DNA of 64,000 nucleotides, taken from NCBI RefSeq assembly GCF_004803695.1, contig NZ_CP039393.1, forward strand, positions 1,736,001 through 1,800,000. The letters are read 5' to 3'. The notes beneath the pieces are model-generated. The model was not told the DNA's origin and did not search any database. It saw only the letters and a list, made by a program, of their open reading frames with translations. Positions within the stretch are counted from its first letter, which is position 1; each line of letters opens with the position of its first letter. The translations under genes and the position numbers were made by a program. This document shows, one piece after another, positions 6,125 to 16,780 of the stretch. This DNA comes from Muribaculum gordoncarteri. Lineage in GTDB: Bacteria; Bacteroidota; Bacteroidia; Bacteroidales; Muribaculaceae.

Positions 6125-8197
6125 TTACTGTTTCTTGGGGACTATGGTGTAGGTCTTAACTACGCCGTTGTAGTCAAACTTCACAACTGCCTTGTCGGTA
6201 GCCGACTTGGGCTGAGTGATGTCAATCTTAACCTCGGGGTTGTCACACACGGCAACAATCTTGGGAGTAGCCGATGACATGAGTCGATAATCAACCTCAT
6301 ATTGGTCATATCCGGTGTAACCGTTGTCGCTGGTCGAGCGAACGGGGTGTTCGGGAAGGTCGAGTGCGACATCGTTTACTGCAATCGTCACCTGGGGAAC
6401 TACAGGACACTCAAGAGGAGCGTTCTTGGTACTGAATCCGAGTCCCTGAAGCTCGCACACGAGATTTCGTGCGCCGCGAGGACCTTCGGCAACAAGGAAT
6501 ATGGCATGCTTGCCCTCAAGACCGTCAACAGCGTCCGACACATCGATGGTGTACTTTGTCAACTCCTGCGGAGAGCCTGCGGGCACCTTGATTTCACCGA
6601 TTTTCTTGCCTTTCCATGCATCGTTGTCCCAGGGACCGTCGAGCCATACGCTTATAGTAAAAGGCCAGCGAGCCTTGGGAGTGAGGAACAGATTGAATTC
6701 GGTACCGTTGCCCTTCTTGGTTCCGGCAAAAGGCTTAAGACCGTCCTTTGCCTCGTCAAGGCCACCGAATCCGAAGTACTTGTAACCCACGATTTCGCCA
6801 CCGGCCATGGTAACGGGCATGTTGTTGTCCCAGATGTCCCATGAATCCTGCTGCGCTCCTATGTTGGAAAGATAGCAGGCATATCCGGCCGAATAGTACT
6901 TATAGGGATCAAGTCCGTAAATCTGGAAACCTTCCGAAGTAACCTCGGCACCGGTGTATTCGTCACCGTTGGAAGCCTTTGCGCTCCACTTTCCGTCCTT
7001 GCTGTAGGGGTCATAACCTGTAATGGTAACCTTTCCGCCCTTTGCTACGGGAGTTTCGTCCCATTCAATCTTCACGGGTGCCACCATAGGCTGACGGGCA
7101 AATCCGAATCCGCGTGGCGGACGGTGGTAGAACACATACCATTTGCCGTTTATCTCCTGAAGACTTCCGTGAGTGTTATGAGCGGCGTTGGTAGCCTCGA
7201 GAGCATCACCCTCCTTGTTGAGCACGATACCGCGCGAGTCGACAAGAACGCCTCCGCTGCGCCAGGGACCCAGAGGAGAGTCACCGAATGCATAGCGCAG
7301 TGTCGAGTTGGAGCTGCCCTGTCCGTAGTCGGGGCCTGAATGACCCGAGAATATCATTATGTACTTGTTGCCAACCTTACGTATCGACGATGCCTCGAAG
7401 AAGTTGAAATCGCCGGGATTCTGCTCCTTGTAAAGAGCCGGATATTCGGTGCCTTCGGGGTCGCGCACTACACCGTAACGCACACCGGCGGGCACAAAGT
7501 AAGGTATCACCTCAGTACCGGGACGCACCGAGTACATGGTATTCTGGTCCAGCTGTGCGGCCGATGAACGCTGGAAGCCCCAGAATCCATAGGCGCGGAA
7601 GCCGATTTTATAGTCGGGGTCCGACTTGTCGGTTATGTTCTCTACATAGATTGAGGGGTCAAATCCGAGGATACTGCCCTCTACGGTCTGTGATCCGTCG
7701 GGTGTGAGGTTCACAGGCACAAAAGGTCCGTCGGGACGGCTTCCCTTGCACACCATCGCCTCGCGACGCGGGCCACGGCTGTGGGGATAGAGATAATACT
7801 CCTTTTTACCGTTCTTGCGCTTTACCTCCACAAGGTCGGGGGCAAACATGACATCCCACTTACCGTCCTTTTCGTAGGTAAATATGGGGCCCTCGTCACG
7901 CCAGTCGGTAAGGTCCTCAACCGGAGCCGACCACATTCTGATGTCGGGACCGCAATATTCATTAACCCTGAGGTCATGCGATCCGATGATGTAAGCACGA
8001 TATTTTCCGGGGTTGTCAGGATCCTCAAACACACGAGGCTCACCGTCGGGCAAATGCTCCCACAAAGGTAAGTAAGGATTACCCACACCAACCTTCTCAT
8101 TCTTCGCGCCGTAAATGTCGCCGGCGCCGAATGTCACGGCAGCGAAGCATAGCAACACCGCAGCCATTTTTCCAAAAGCAATGTTTTTTATCTTCAT
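6125..8197 (-). CDS. Secreted glycoside hydrolase family 43-like protein
   Basis: This 690-residue protein has an N-terminal signal peptide (about 1-30, ending GAGDIYGAK). A five-bladed propeller of GH43 type spans about residues 38-390. The three acidic positions expected in GH43 can be proposed: a base around Asp59 (RVFEDPDNP), a pKa-modulating Asp180 (LGFDPSIYV) and an acid Glu268 (FNFFEASSIRK). The region after about residue 395 looks like one or two beta-sandwich carbohydrate-binding modules. Family members release arabinose, xylose or galactose from plant or host glycans; the substrate cannot be told here. No SusC/SusD pair is adjacent, so it is not in a classical utilization locus. Confidence 0.8.
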   Translation of the reverse strand: MKIKNIAFGKMAAVLLCFAAVTFGAGDIYGAKNEKVGVGNPYLPLWEHLPDGEPRVFEDPDNPGKYRAYIIGSHDLRVNEYCGPDIRMWSAPVEDLTDWRDEGPIFTYEKDGKWDVMFAPDLVEVKRKNGKKEYYLYPHSRGPRREAMVCKGSRPDGPFVPVNLTPDGSQTVEGSILGFDPSIYVENITDKSDPDYKIGFRAYGFWGFQRSSAAQLDQNTMYSVRPGTEVIPYFVPAGVRYGVVRDPEGTEYPALYKEQNPGDFNFFEASSIRKVGNKYIMIFSGHSGPDYGQGSSNSTLRYAFGDSPLGPWRSGGVLVDSRGIVLNKEGDALEATNAAHNTHGSLQEINGKWYVFYHRPPRGFGFARQPMVAPVKIEWDETPVAKGGKVTITGYDPYSKDGKWSAKASNGDEYTGAEVTSEGFQIYGLDPYKYYSAGYACYLSNIGAQQDSWDIWDNNMPVTMAGGEIVGYKYFGFGGLDEAKDGLKPFAGTKKGNGTEFNLFLTPKARWPFTISVWLDGPWDNDAWKGKKIGEIKVPAGSPQELTKYTIDVSDAVDGLEGKHAIFLVAEGPRGARNLVCELQGLGFSTKNAPLECPVVPQVTIAVNDVALDLPEHPVRSTSDNGYTGYDQYEVDYRLMSSATPKIVAVCDNPEVKIDITQPKSATDKAVVKFDYNGVVKTYTIVPKKQ

Positions 8198-8349
8198 TAT
8201 ATTAACACTGTTAAAAATTCTTCATGTTTTACAAAGTTAGCCAATAAACGATGATTGTGAGCGTAACCTGTGTTACATATATCTTTGGCTACGTTACACG
8301 ATTAGCCAAATCACATAAAAATCACTAACTTTGCGAAAATTTTATCGAC
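8198..8349. promoter_or_regulatory. Divergent promoter region between the GH43 gene and fmt
   Basis: Toward fmt there is TAACTTTG at 8326-8333 with TTAG at 8302-8305 (20-bp spacer). Toward the GH43 gene there is TAACTTTG on the minus strand at 8232-8239, with no good -33 box. Between them are an inverted repeat GTAAC-CTGT-GTTAC (8263-8276), a third GTTAC at 8293-8297 and a direct repeat TTAGCCAA (8237-8244 and 8302-8309). These could bind a regulator of the GH43 gene, none of which is encoded nearby. Confidence 0.5.
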
Positions 8350-9312
8350 ATGAACAAGGAAGAACTGAAGATAGTGTTTCTCGGAACGCCTGAATTTGCG
8401 GTCGAGAGCCTCAAGCGCCTCCACGAGGGAGGATACAACATTGCAGGCGTAGTGACGATGCCCGACAAGCCTGCCGGACGCGGACACAAGCTGCTGCAGT
8501 CGCCGGTAAAGCAGTATGCCGTGGAACACGGAATGCACCTCATGCAACCCGCCAACCTAAAGAACCCCGAATTTGTCGACGAGCTGCGCAGCCTCAATGC
8601 CGACCTGTTTATCGTCATCGCTTTCCGAATGCTTCCCGAAGTGGTGTGGAGCATGCCCCGACTCGGCACGTTCAACCTCCACGGATCGCTGCTTCCCAAA
8701 TACCGAGGCGCCGCTCCGCTGAACTGGGCGGTGATAAACGGCGACACCGAAACGGGTGTGACTACATTCTTCCTGAAACATGACATCGACACCGGCGACA
8801 TAATCGACCGCCGAAGCATCCCGATAAATCCCGAAGACAATGTAGGTGACATCCACGACCGCCTGATGATGCTCGGCGCCGAACTCACCATCGACACCGT
8901 ACAGCGAATACTCGACAGCAACCTGACGACAACGCCGCAGGACGAGCTGACCAAAGGCGTGGAACCCACACCGGCTCCCAAGATATTCAAGGAAACATGT
9001 CACATCGACTGGACACGTAACGCACGTGACATACACAATCTCGTGCGCGGACTGTCGCCCTACCCCGCCGCATGGTGTGAAATTGTGTCGACCGACAACG
9101 ACATCAAGACTATTAAGATATTCACAACAGCCGTTACCGACGATAACGCATCGGCCGCGCCGGGAACCATAAAGAGCGACAATCACCGCATGCTCATCGC
9201 CTGCGGCGACAAGTGGCTCGAAGTGCTGTCGCTTCAGCTTTCAGGAAAACGACGCATGGATACAGCCGAATTTCTGCGCGGATTCAATCCGGCCGCCTAT
9301 AAGGCACAATAG
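8350..9312 (+). CDS. fmt: Methionyl-tRNA formyltransferase
   Basis: This 320-residue protein formylates initiator Met-tRNA using 10-formyl-tetrahydrofolate. It has the opening FLGTPEFAVESLKRL, the loop PDKPAGRGHKL, the signature FNLHGSLLPKYRGAAPLNWA, and the catalytic stretch HDIDTGDII. A C-terminal OB-type domain begins near residue 210 (IDWTRNARDIHNLVRGLSP). Length and motif order are typical. Its stop codon directly abuts the stop codon of the convergent sprA gene, with no base between them. Confidence 0.97.
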   Translation: MNKEELKIVFLGTPEFAVESLKRLHEGGYNIAGVVTMPDKPAGRGHKLLQSPVKQYAVEHGMHLMQPANLKNPEFVDELRSLNADLFIVIAFRMLPEVVWSMPRLGTFNLHGSLLPKYRGAAPLNWAVINGDTETGVTTFFLKHDIDTGDIIDRRSIPINPEDNVGDIHDRLMMLGAELTIDTVQRILDSNLTTTPQDELTKGVEPTPAPKIFKETCHIDWTRNARDIHNLVRGLSPYPAAWCEIVSTDNDIKTIKIFTTAVTDDNASAAPGTIKSDNHRMLIACGDKWLEVLSLQLSGKRRMDTAEFLRGFNPAAYKAQ

Positions 9313-12300
9313 TCATCGGTCAAGGCTCAGATTAAGCGTAACACCGTAACTTCCCGTGCTCGTGGGGTAAGCGCTCGATGAAATGAGCGGAGTGTTGACC
9401 TGACGGTCGATAAACGCTCCGAGCGTCACCCTGCGGTTAAGCACATAATTGGCCGAAATGTTGAAGCCTATCGTCCTCGTGCCCGATGTGGCCTGGGTAT
9501 AGTCGGTTTCGATGCGTCGTATGAGAGCCTGATTCTGTTGATAGGAGAAATCGGCATTCACCGTGAGGTCGTTGCTTATGCCGTGGCCTGAGCCGCGCAG
9601 TCGCAGCACGGTGTTGAATCCCACAATTTTGTAGCCCACTCCCACCGTGACATTGTTGCTGCAGGCTTCAACAAGCTGTCCGGCATCGGAATTGAGCGTC
9701 AGTGTGCGACCGTCACGATATTCGGCGCTTATGCGCAGGTCATTCTTTAGCGTGACCTGAATGCCGAGCAGCGGAGCAAACCGTTCAGTTATTGAAACCG
9801 ACGATATGTTGTAGGGTGACGAAGGCACAGGCTGTCCCGTCAGCTCATCGCGGGTGAATCCCAAATCACCGTCGACACTCATCCAGTCGAGGAATGACGA
9901 ATAGGAGCCTACCGTGTAGGTACACTGATAGGCATGAGAGAGCGTCACCGCCTTGAACCATCGGTCGAGCGAACCGATGCGAATCAATCCGTCATAGGTC
10001 ACGCGCCAGTTGGGCAGCACATGAGCCAGCGACGGGAAGGGATTAAGATATATCTTGCGTGCATCAACGCCCGTGTAAGCGGCTAAAAACGCAGGTATGA
10101 GCACATCGCTGCTTGAATGGTTGACTCCCGCAACCGAGGGGTCAAAGACGCGTCCTGCGACAGGATTGTCCTTCATGAAACCGCCCATAGGATAACGCAA
10201 TCCAGCATAACGTGCCTCGACACGCCCGGCCACAACAGGTATATTCTCCAGGAACCGGTCAAATGCGTCACTATGGTATCCGTCGATAGCCTTAAAGCGA
10301 TGAAGCGATGTGGCAATGGCGCAATGCGTCTTGGTGTAGCTTCCGGTGCGCGTGACAGGCATGTCGTCATACATGAATTGTATCTGATTGGTGCGGTTGT
10401 CAGTGCGGTTGTTGGTGAGCTTGATTTTAAGTCCCCTTATGGGTTCGAGGTCGATTTCAAATGTCACCTCACTCGTGCGCGACCATATAGCCGGCGATGT
10501 CTGTCCGTCGTCACACAACAGCCATCCGCGCTCCTTTGCCTTGTTCACATAATCTTCGTTGACAAAACCGAAAGCGAAGTCCAGTCCCGGAGCCATGGGG
10601 CCGTAACTGCGCGACTGTCCGAATACATTGCCTATCTCGGGATTAAACAGCGGCACCGACAGCGACCCGGTGGAACGGAAGCGCACATTGACGCCTCGCA
10701 GCATCATGGCAAAGCGGGTGGCGTGCTCACCGATGTCACTCCATGTAGTGCGGCGATTGTCGATAACCTCAGTTACCGTAAACTTAAGATTTTGGTCGCC
10801 ACGGCTCAATACCTCGACACGGTTGCGGTCAAGGACTTTGGTGCGCACTCTATAAGGCTTTCCGTCAAGTGTCGTGGCCGCAACCCTCACCTTGTTGTTG
10901 CGCAGATTGTGTCGTATCACGATTGAAGTGTCGGCCGACAATTTGAACGTTCGCTCGTAACGCTTGGCTCGCGTAGGCGCAGCGCTTCCACGGCTCGATG
11001 ACGAAAAGCGCCGATTGACCCTCTTGAGATATTCAAATTTATTATACAGTCCTTCAACATTTATGCGTCCGTCGACATTCCACGAAGCCTGGCTGTTGAT
11101 GGTGTTGCCTATGTCGACACCGTCAATCTCAGCTCCGCGATTCCAGCGGTACACGGCATTATAGCTCATTGTACCCGACATGAAGTCAAGCACAGGTATG
11201 CGATTGAACGGAGCGCGATATGACGCGACAAAGCTCTGATTGTAGGCCCACGGCGTGCCGAGGTGCATTATGCTGTGGATTACGGTGTCACGCCACTCGC
11301 GGTAACGGTCGGGAAACAATTTGCGATTCACGGCTCCCATTGGCTCGTCGATTCGTGCCGATGTATTGGATATGAACGTGAAGCTCAGCCGATTGGTAAG
11401 ATTCCATGTAAGGTTTAACTGACGGTCCCACAGAAAATTCTTTGACACCGAAACCGGCAACGTGAAATCGCGGTCGACCTCACTGCGTGTCTGCGACTCA
11501 TAGTAGTAGCGTGACATCGTTGTGATAAACGAAATGTTGGCGGGCAGATAATTCAATTCAAGTTCCGACAGGAATCGCAGGTTACGCAATTTGGAGCCGA
11601 TCCATCCGAAGGGTTTGACTCCCTTTACAAACGGATTCCACTGATACTGGAACGAGCCGCGATAATCGTTCACATATTGATACTGAGTTGTGGGATTACG
11701 GTCGTTACGCTTGTTAAACGAGAAATTAAACGTGAAGTTGGCCGGATCCCAGGGCATGGGATTAGCGCTTCTAACATCAAAGCGCAATCCCGATATGCTG
11801 AAACTCTTCACCGTAGAGCGATCGACGGCATAATTCATTATCGAGTCACGCTCGGCACGTGTGTCGGCAATGTCGAGGGCATCCTTCAGAAGCACGTCAC
11901 GGTCGAGAGGATTATATTTGGGTGTGCTCTTCTCATTCATCACCGAATAGAACACGGGAGCACGCAGCTTCATCTTTTCGGGTAGGAAGCGCCCCACATC
12001 GACTTGAACAGCAAAGTTGTATTGACGGTAATCGTCCATGCGCCGCGAATTGAGAGGCTGGTCCACCGCACCGAAACCTGATGTTTCATAATGTGTCCCG
12101 AAGTTGAATGTCGCTATGTCCGATACTCCGAGATTGACATTGGCCTTTGCCGCCCAACCTCCGCTCTCGTCAAAGTCGGTCACCTTCAATTCATTGACCC
12201 ACACAATGCCGTCGCGTGCCGTCGACGCATTGTTGCGCACACCTATCATCATCACCCTCACATCGCTCAACGAGGGATTTCCGAGCACTGACATGCGATT

Positions 12301-15300
12301 GGATTCCTTGTCGGGGTCCCTGCCCTCAAACACCTTGTTGTAGCTGACAGTGCTGTTTTCGCTACGCATCGCCGCATTTCGCATCTTCTTCAGGTCAACA
12401 AGATTCTGCAGCACGAAGTCAAGGCGATTGGCCTCGGGCCACACCTTGTAACGCTCACTCGCCGGCTCCTGTGAATAGTGTCCGTGAGGAGTCAGTTCAA
12501 GAGGTATCTCATACTCATAGTAGTTGTTTTTCACATCGGAACCAAGTCGCAGGAACAGTGAAAGCTCACCCGACTGCAGATTGGTCAGGTCGTCAATAAG
12601 GCTCTCGGCATGTACCCACATCTGAATACGCTTATAGTTACGCAAATCGAGGGATGTGTTACGGTAGACGGCACGTGCGTCACCCGACTGAAGCCCTGTC
12701 ACCTTCATCGACATCGACTGCTCGTTGAGCTGCGTTATCTGCGACTGTCCCGGGTCGGTTATTCGGCTCACACCCGGAGGCAACACATAATTCACAGGCT
12801 CGCGCCCTGCATTCTCCTCGATGTTTACAACCGACAGGTCAAGCTCGCCTTCGGCCGGAGCGTCACCTCGCGAATTGAGATTGAAGTCATAGGCCCGCCA
12901 CTCCCCGCGCACAAGCTCTAGAGTAGCAAAGCGCAAATGCGTAACCTGCTTGAACCCGGTGAGGAAAATGCGGGCAAACCTTACGGTCGAGAAGTCGGAT
13001 ATGGAGCCTACAATGCGTTCATAGTCGCTCAACGGAATCTTGAACTGATACCACTCCACCTGCTGATTCTCACCGTCACGTGTACGCACAAGCGACACCT
13101 GCTTGTCGGTGATGTAGTTCTTTCCCACCACAAGATCTTCGGGACGAATCGACACCTTGTACTGGAAGTAACGCTCATACTCGTTGAGCGTGTTGTCCTG
13201 ATTTATATCCTCGACATCGGGGCCAGTGCGAGCCGACTGATACAAAGGATCGGGAGCATCCTCGGGCGAAAGCGAGTTGCCTTCAACTCCGTTGTAACGC
13301 TTGTAACGCTCCAGAATCGATAGCCGCTCGGCATCGTAGTCGTAACCTCGGTAGAAGTGGTAGTTGTCGCCGGCCGGGTCATTGAATGCCGAAAAGCGGT
13401 CGCTCTTCATTCGTTCTATCGTGGAGGGCGGAAGCTTGCGCTGCAACCGCTCAAGATAGTCACGATAAGCACCGAAACCGAACTCCTCATCATTCTTCAA
13501 GCCGTCAAGACCCACATCCTGCACAAGTCGCGACCCTCGGTTGTTGTCAAAGGCATAGGTCAATGAATTCTGCTTGGAAACTCGTCCCCACACCGTTTCG
13601 GTGAGATACTCGTCGTTACGGTCGTAGGGTATTCCATTCTCGTAGGACTTCATTCCGTCCTTAAGTATGTCCTCGCTTATCTCACCGAAGTTAATATACA
13701 TGTCACCGCCGTCATAATTCGGGTTGTCGGGGTCGAGAAACGGATTCATCAACCAGAACTGCACATACTCAATATTGGCCTGCTCGAAATTAGTGTTGTC
13801 GAGTCGCCTCATTATACCACCCCATCGCTTCTCGGGATTAAGCAGCAGTGCGTTATCGTCGATGTCGAATGCATCAAGGTTATAAGGGCCTCGTTCAGTG
13901 GGATAGTATGACAGATTCAGTGTCTGTATTATGTTTGATTCGCCGTAGTTGAGCTGACGGTCGGGGAAAATCTCGGTGGATGTGACTTCACGCACATAGG
14001 GGTTGGAGAGCTGCTTCAGGTCGGATGCAATATATCCCGGCACGAGCGACGAGTTACGCTGCGTGAACATGCGGTCGATGTAGTACCATGCAAGCAGCGC
14101 GCGGTTTTTGCCATAGTCGACATTATTGGACAACGCCGCCTCGGGGAACAGTGCATCGGGGCCCGCCTGATAAGGTGTCGACGCCAGATTCCATGCGTAG
14201 GGCGAACGGAGGTCGATGCCGGTCTGTGTCGACTCAAAATCATCGACATAGGAGCTGCCCTTGTTGGAACCCGACTTCTGTCCGCGAGGCACAAGGTGGG
14301 CAAACTCGGCCTGCACATTCAGTGTCGACGGCTGCACGGCATTAACCGTAGGAATCTTGTTGATGAGATTGGTGAGCCAGAAGAATTGCTTGTTATAGGA
14401 GAGATTCAGTCCCCATATAGTGTTGTTTATAATCTCGTCACCAATGTTGACCTTCTCGGTAAGCGCCTTCTCCGAGAAGTGCATCACTGTGGCGCCGAGA
14501 TTGAAGTCGTTGCTGAACCTGTAATTGAGGTCGAGTCCGAGCAGTGTCTTGCGCTGGGTGCTGAACAACGATTGATTTTCAAGCGTGACGCTTATGCTCT
14601 GCCCCGAATCGATTATGCTCTGATTGGTTATCGTCACGATACCCATCGAATAGTCGACCGTGTAGTCGCTGTTTTCAACAAGGCGCACACCTCCGGCCAT
14701 CACCACAACCGACCCACGCGGCACATTCATGGCGTTAAGCCTTATCTGTGCGCCGTTGGAGGCCTGATATTCACCGGTAAGAATGAATTTGTTCTTATCG
14801 GCAAACTGGCGTGCGACGACAAGTGTCGAGTCATACAGCTCCTGGTACACGTAACGTTCGGCAATGACAGGATTGTCAATAGCTCGGGCAAGATGCTTTC
14901 CAAACGGCTCCACCACGGGAAAAATCACCTTTCCGGTCGAAGGAAGTATCGTGTAGCCGTCGATGAAGTCAAAGAGTCCATCGGGATTGGACGCCTCGTT
15001 GGCGTCAAGACGGTCAAGATTCATCACCTGCAGCAACGGCTTGTGGGACAATCGGGCTATAGGGAGGTAATTTATCGGTGTGCCGGTAGTGTCGCTCAGA
15101 TATTTTATATTCAGCTTGAAATTGGACGGCTCCACCTGATAGGCCCCGAGCGAATATACATTCTTCATCATCAGATGCCACATGGGCTGATGCGGGTCGA
15201 ACGTGGTGCTCTTTAGCATCTTGACATAGAGCGACTGGTCGGACACGGTTATGTCGGATGAAAACTCGCCCACCTGAAACACCTGCCCGTTGTAGGTGTA

Positions 15301-16731
15301 TTCATAGGCCACGCCAAGCACCTCATCAGCATTTAGCGCGACATTCAGCGACAGATATCCGAGCGTGGAATTCAGCGTGTACTCCGACGACTGTAGAAGT
15401 CGTGCGCTCTCAACTTTCTCAAACTCCCGGCCTCCTTCTATACCGAATGCCTGCAGTGGCGCAAGCGCCTGCGTGACCATGTTGATGTTGCGTGCATCGG
15501 GATATTCATCCTTGATAACCGTCAACAGATTGTTGGAGCGATTGGATGTATTTTTTATAGCGGGATCGGGACGCCAATAGTCGCTTGCAAGCACCTTGCT
15601 CTCGCCAAGATCCATGAAAGCGATAATGTTGCGCGATTGACTGTAGTTGCCGCTCTTGTTGGTAATCCACACCTCAATGCGCGTTATCTTGACGCCCGAC
15701 GACACGAGAGGTAAGCGCGAGGCAAACTCATCGTAATTGTCGCGGAAGAAGTGTCCGAGAAAATAGTGACGGTTGGCATCATATTCATCAGCATTGACGG
15801 TAAACGGAGTTGTCTGCACTCCACCACGGGTGCTCACCGAGCGTGACTCACTGTTTTGCTGCGACACCAATGCCGTAGCCGTGAGTCGGCCAAACTGAAG
15901 CTGCGTCTTGATACCGAACAGCGCAGTGCTTCCGCGTATCAACGACGAGCCGGTGGTCATGCTCACGTTACCGGCCTCTATCGACTTGACGATGTCGTCC
16001 TCGGTGCCGTCATATTGCAGCTTGATGTTCTTGCTGTCAAAGTCAAATGTCGCATCGGTATTGTAATTCATGCCGAATTTCAATCGGTCGCCCACCGATG
16101 CATTCACAGTTGCCTGAATCTTCTGGTCGAAGTCGAAATAGGTCTTGCGTCGCGAGGTCAGCGACAGGGCGGGATTATCGGTCTTGGTGCTTTTTATTCC
16201 GGTGGATATGAGCACCGTACCGCGTGTGCGAAGCTGAATGCCACCGGGGCCGAATATGCGTTCGAGCGGTCCCGAAGCGAAACTCATGTCGAGCACATTG
16301 AAGGGCTCACGCTCCTTGACGCTACGCCCCTCGGTCATTGAATTGCGACGGTTGAAGTAACGCTGCATCGAGTGGCGCATGTCGATGTCGTAATATTGCG
16401 AAGGAGTGAGCATGAAAGGTGTAGCTATGTCCCAGTCGCCAACTTTGGTGCGCACGATGTAACACCCCGACTCGGGGTCATACTCAACTTCAGTGACAAC
16501 ATTGGAGGGAGTGTCGAGATCAAGAGCAAACTCATCCTTGGCAAGCGACTCATAGTCGGGAGCGACAGTAGGACGCACCGGGAAGCGCAATGAGAGGCTG
16601 TCAGTCGCCCCGTCACCACCTTCTCCGTCGCCCGGCTCGGCGGCAAAAACCGAACCTGCCATGCAACCTAACACACAGCAAACCGCTACGATGAGAGCCC
16701 AACGGCATATATGATGAATTATACCTTCCAT
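9313..16731 (-). CDS. sprA: SprA, type IX secretion translocon / gliding protein
   Basis: This is a giant outer-membrane protein of 2,472 residues, the usual size for SprA (roughly 2,400). SprA forms the 36-strand barrel pore of the type IX secretion system, which exports proteins carrying a C-terminal sorting domain. Recognisable segments include RIFGPGGIQLRTRG, PFVKGVKPFGWIGSKLRNL and a very long run of barrel strands ending in VTLNLSLDR. The frame extends to a GTG at 16749, but the ATG at 16731 is preferred because it gives a clean signal peptide (IIHHICRWALIVAVCCVLG... through VFAAEPG). ruvA lies 49 bp upstream on the same strand, a neighbour pairing often seen in Bacteroidetes. No other type IX gene is in the window. 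Confidence 0.95.
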   Translation of the reverse strand: MEGIIHHICRWALIVAVCCVLGCMAGSVFAAEPGDGEGGDGATDSLSLRFPVRPTVAPDYESLAKDEFALDLDTPSNVVTEVEYDPESGCYIVRTKVGDWDIATPFMLTPSQYYDIDMRHSMQRYFNRRNSMTEGRSVKEREPFNVLDMSFASGPLERIFGPGGIQLRTRGTVLISTGIKSTKTDNPALSLTSRRKTYFDFDQKIQATVNASVGDRLKFGMNYNTDATFDFDSKNIKLQYDGTEDDIVKSIEAGNVSMTTGSSLIRGSTALFGIKTQLQFGRLTATALVSQQNSESRSVSTRGGVQTTPFTVNADEYDANRHYFLGHFFRDNYDEFASRLPLVSSGVKITRIEVWITNKSGNYSQSRNIIAFMDLGESKVLASDYWRPDPAIKNTSNRSNNLLTVIKDEYPDARNINMVTQALAPLQAFGIEGGREFEKVESARLLQSSEYTLNSTLGYLSLNVALNADEVLGVAYEYTYNGQVFQVGEFSSDITVSDQSLYVKMLKSTTFDPHQPMWHLMMKNVYSLGAYQVEPSNFKLNIKYLSDTTGTPINYLPIARLSHKPLLQVMNLDRLDANEASNPDGLFDFIDGYTILPSTGKVIFPVVEPFGKHLARAIDNPVIAERYVYQELYDSTLVVARQFADKNKFILTGEYQASNGAQIRLNAMNVPRGSVVVMAGGVRLVENSDYTVDYSMGIVTITNQSIIDSGQSISVTLENQSLFSTQRKTLLGLDLNYRFSNDFNLGATVMHFSEKALTEKVNIGDEIINNTIWGLNLSYNKQFFWLTNLINKIPTVNAVQPSTLNVQAEFAHLVPRGQKSGSNKGSSYVDDFESTQTGIDLRSPYAWNLASTPYQAGPDALFPEAALSNNVDYGKNRALLAWYYIDRMFTQRNSSLVPGYIASDLKQLSNPYVREVTSTEIFPDRQLNYGESNIIQTLNLSYYPTERGPYNLDAFDIDDNALLLNPEKRWGGIMRRLDNTNFEQANIEYVQFWLMNPFLDPDNPNYDGGDMYINFGEISEDILKDGMKSYENGIPYDRNDEYLTETVWGRVSKQNSLTYAFDNNRGSRLVQDVGLDGLKNDEEFGFGAYRDYLERLQRKLPPSTIERMKSDRFSAFNDPAGDNYHFYRGYDYDAERLSILERYKRYNGVEGNSLSPEDAPDPLYQSARTGPDVEDINQDNTLNEYERYFQYKVSIRPEDLVVGKNYITDKQVSLVRTRDGENQQVEWYQFKIPLSDYERIVGSISDFSTVRFARIFLTGFKQVTHLRFATLELVRGEWRAYDFNLNSRGDAPAEGELDLSVVNIEENAGREPVNYVLPPGVSRITDPGQSQITQLNEQSMSMKVTGLQSGDARAVYRNTSLDLRNYKRIQMWVHAESLIDDLTNLQSGELSLFLRLGSDVKNNYYEYEIPLELTPHGHYSQEPASERYKVWPEANRLDFVLQNLVDLKKMRNAAMRSENSTVSYNKVFEGRDPDKESNRMSVLGNPSLSDVRVMMIGVRNNASTARDGIVWVNELKVTDFDESGGWAAKANVNLGVSDIATFNFGTHYETSGFGAVDQPLNSRRMDDYRQYNFAVQVDVGRFLPEKMKLRAPVFYSVMNEKSTPKYNPLDRDVLLKDALDIADTRAERDSIMNYAVDRSTVKSFSISGLRFDVRSANPMPWDPANFTFNFSFNKRNDRNPTTQYQYVNDYRGSFQYQWNPFVKGVKPFGWIGSKLRNLRFLSELELNYLPANISFITTMSRYYYESQTRSEVDRDFTLPVSVSKNFLWDRQLNLTWNLTNRLSFTFISNTSARIDEPMGAVNRKLFPDRYREWRDTVIHSIMHLGTPWAYNQSFVASYRAPFNRIPVLDFMSGTMSYNAVYRWNRGAEIDGVDIGNTINSQASWNVDGRINVEGLYNKFEYLKRVNRRFSSSSRGSAAPTRAKRYERTFKLSADTSIVIRHNLRNNKVRVAATTLDGKPYRVRTKVLDRNRVEVLSRGDQNLKFTVTEVIDNRRTTWSDIGEHATRFAMMLRGVNVRFRSTGSLSVPLFNPEIGNVFGQSRSYGPMAPGLDFAFGFVNEDYVNKAKERGWLLCDDGQTSPAIWSRTSEVTFEIDLEPIRGLKIKLTNNRTDNRTNQIQFMYDDMPVTRTGSYTKTHCAIATSLHRFKAIDGYHSDAFDRFLENIPVVAGRVEARYAGLRYPMGGFMKDNPVAGRVFDPSVAGVNHSSSDVLIPAFLAAYTGVDARKIYLNPFPSLAHVLPNWRVTYDGLIRIGSLDRWFKAVTLSHAYQCTYTVGSYSSFLDWMSVDGDLGFTRDELTGQPVPSSPYNISSVSITERFAPLLGIQVTLKNDLRISAEYRDGRTLTLNSDAGQLVEACSNNVTVGVGYKIVGFNTVLRLRGSGHGISNDLTVNADFSYQQNQALIRRIETDYTQATSGTRTIGFNISANYVLNRRVTLGAFIDRQVNTPLISSSAYPTSTGSYGVTLNLSLDR

Positions 16732-16780
16732 TGCATAGTGGATGTCCACTCCCGACAGCCACTATACCTCGTCACTATCT

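Noticed and set aside
14296-15216. 306-codon open frame on the + strand
   Set aside because: It lies wholly antisense within sprA, and its translation has no domain logic.
16732-16749. GTG start for sprA
   Set aside because: It adds six residues before a clean signal peptide that begins at ATG 16731.
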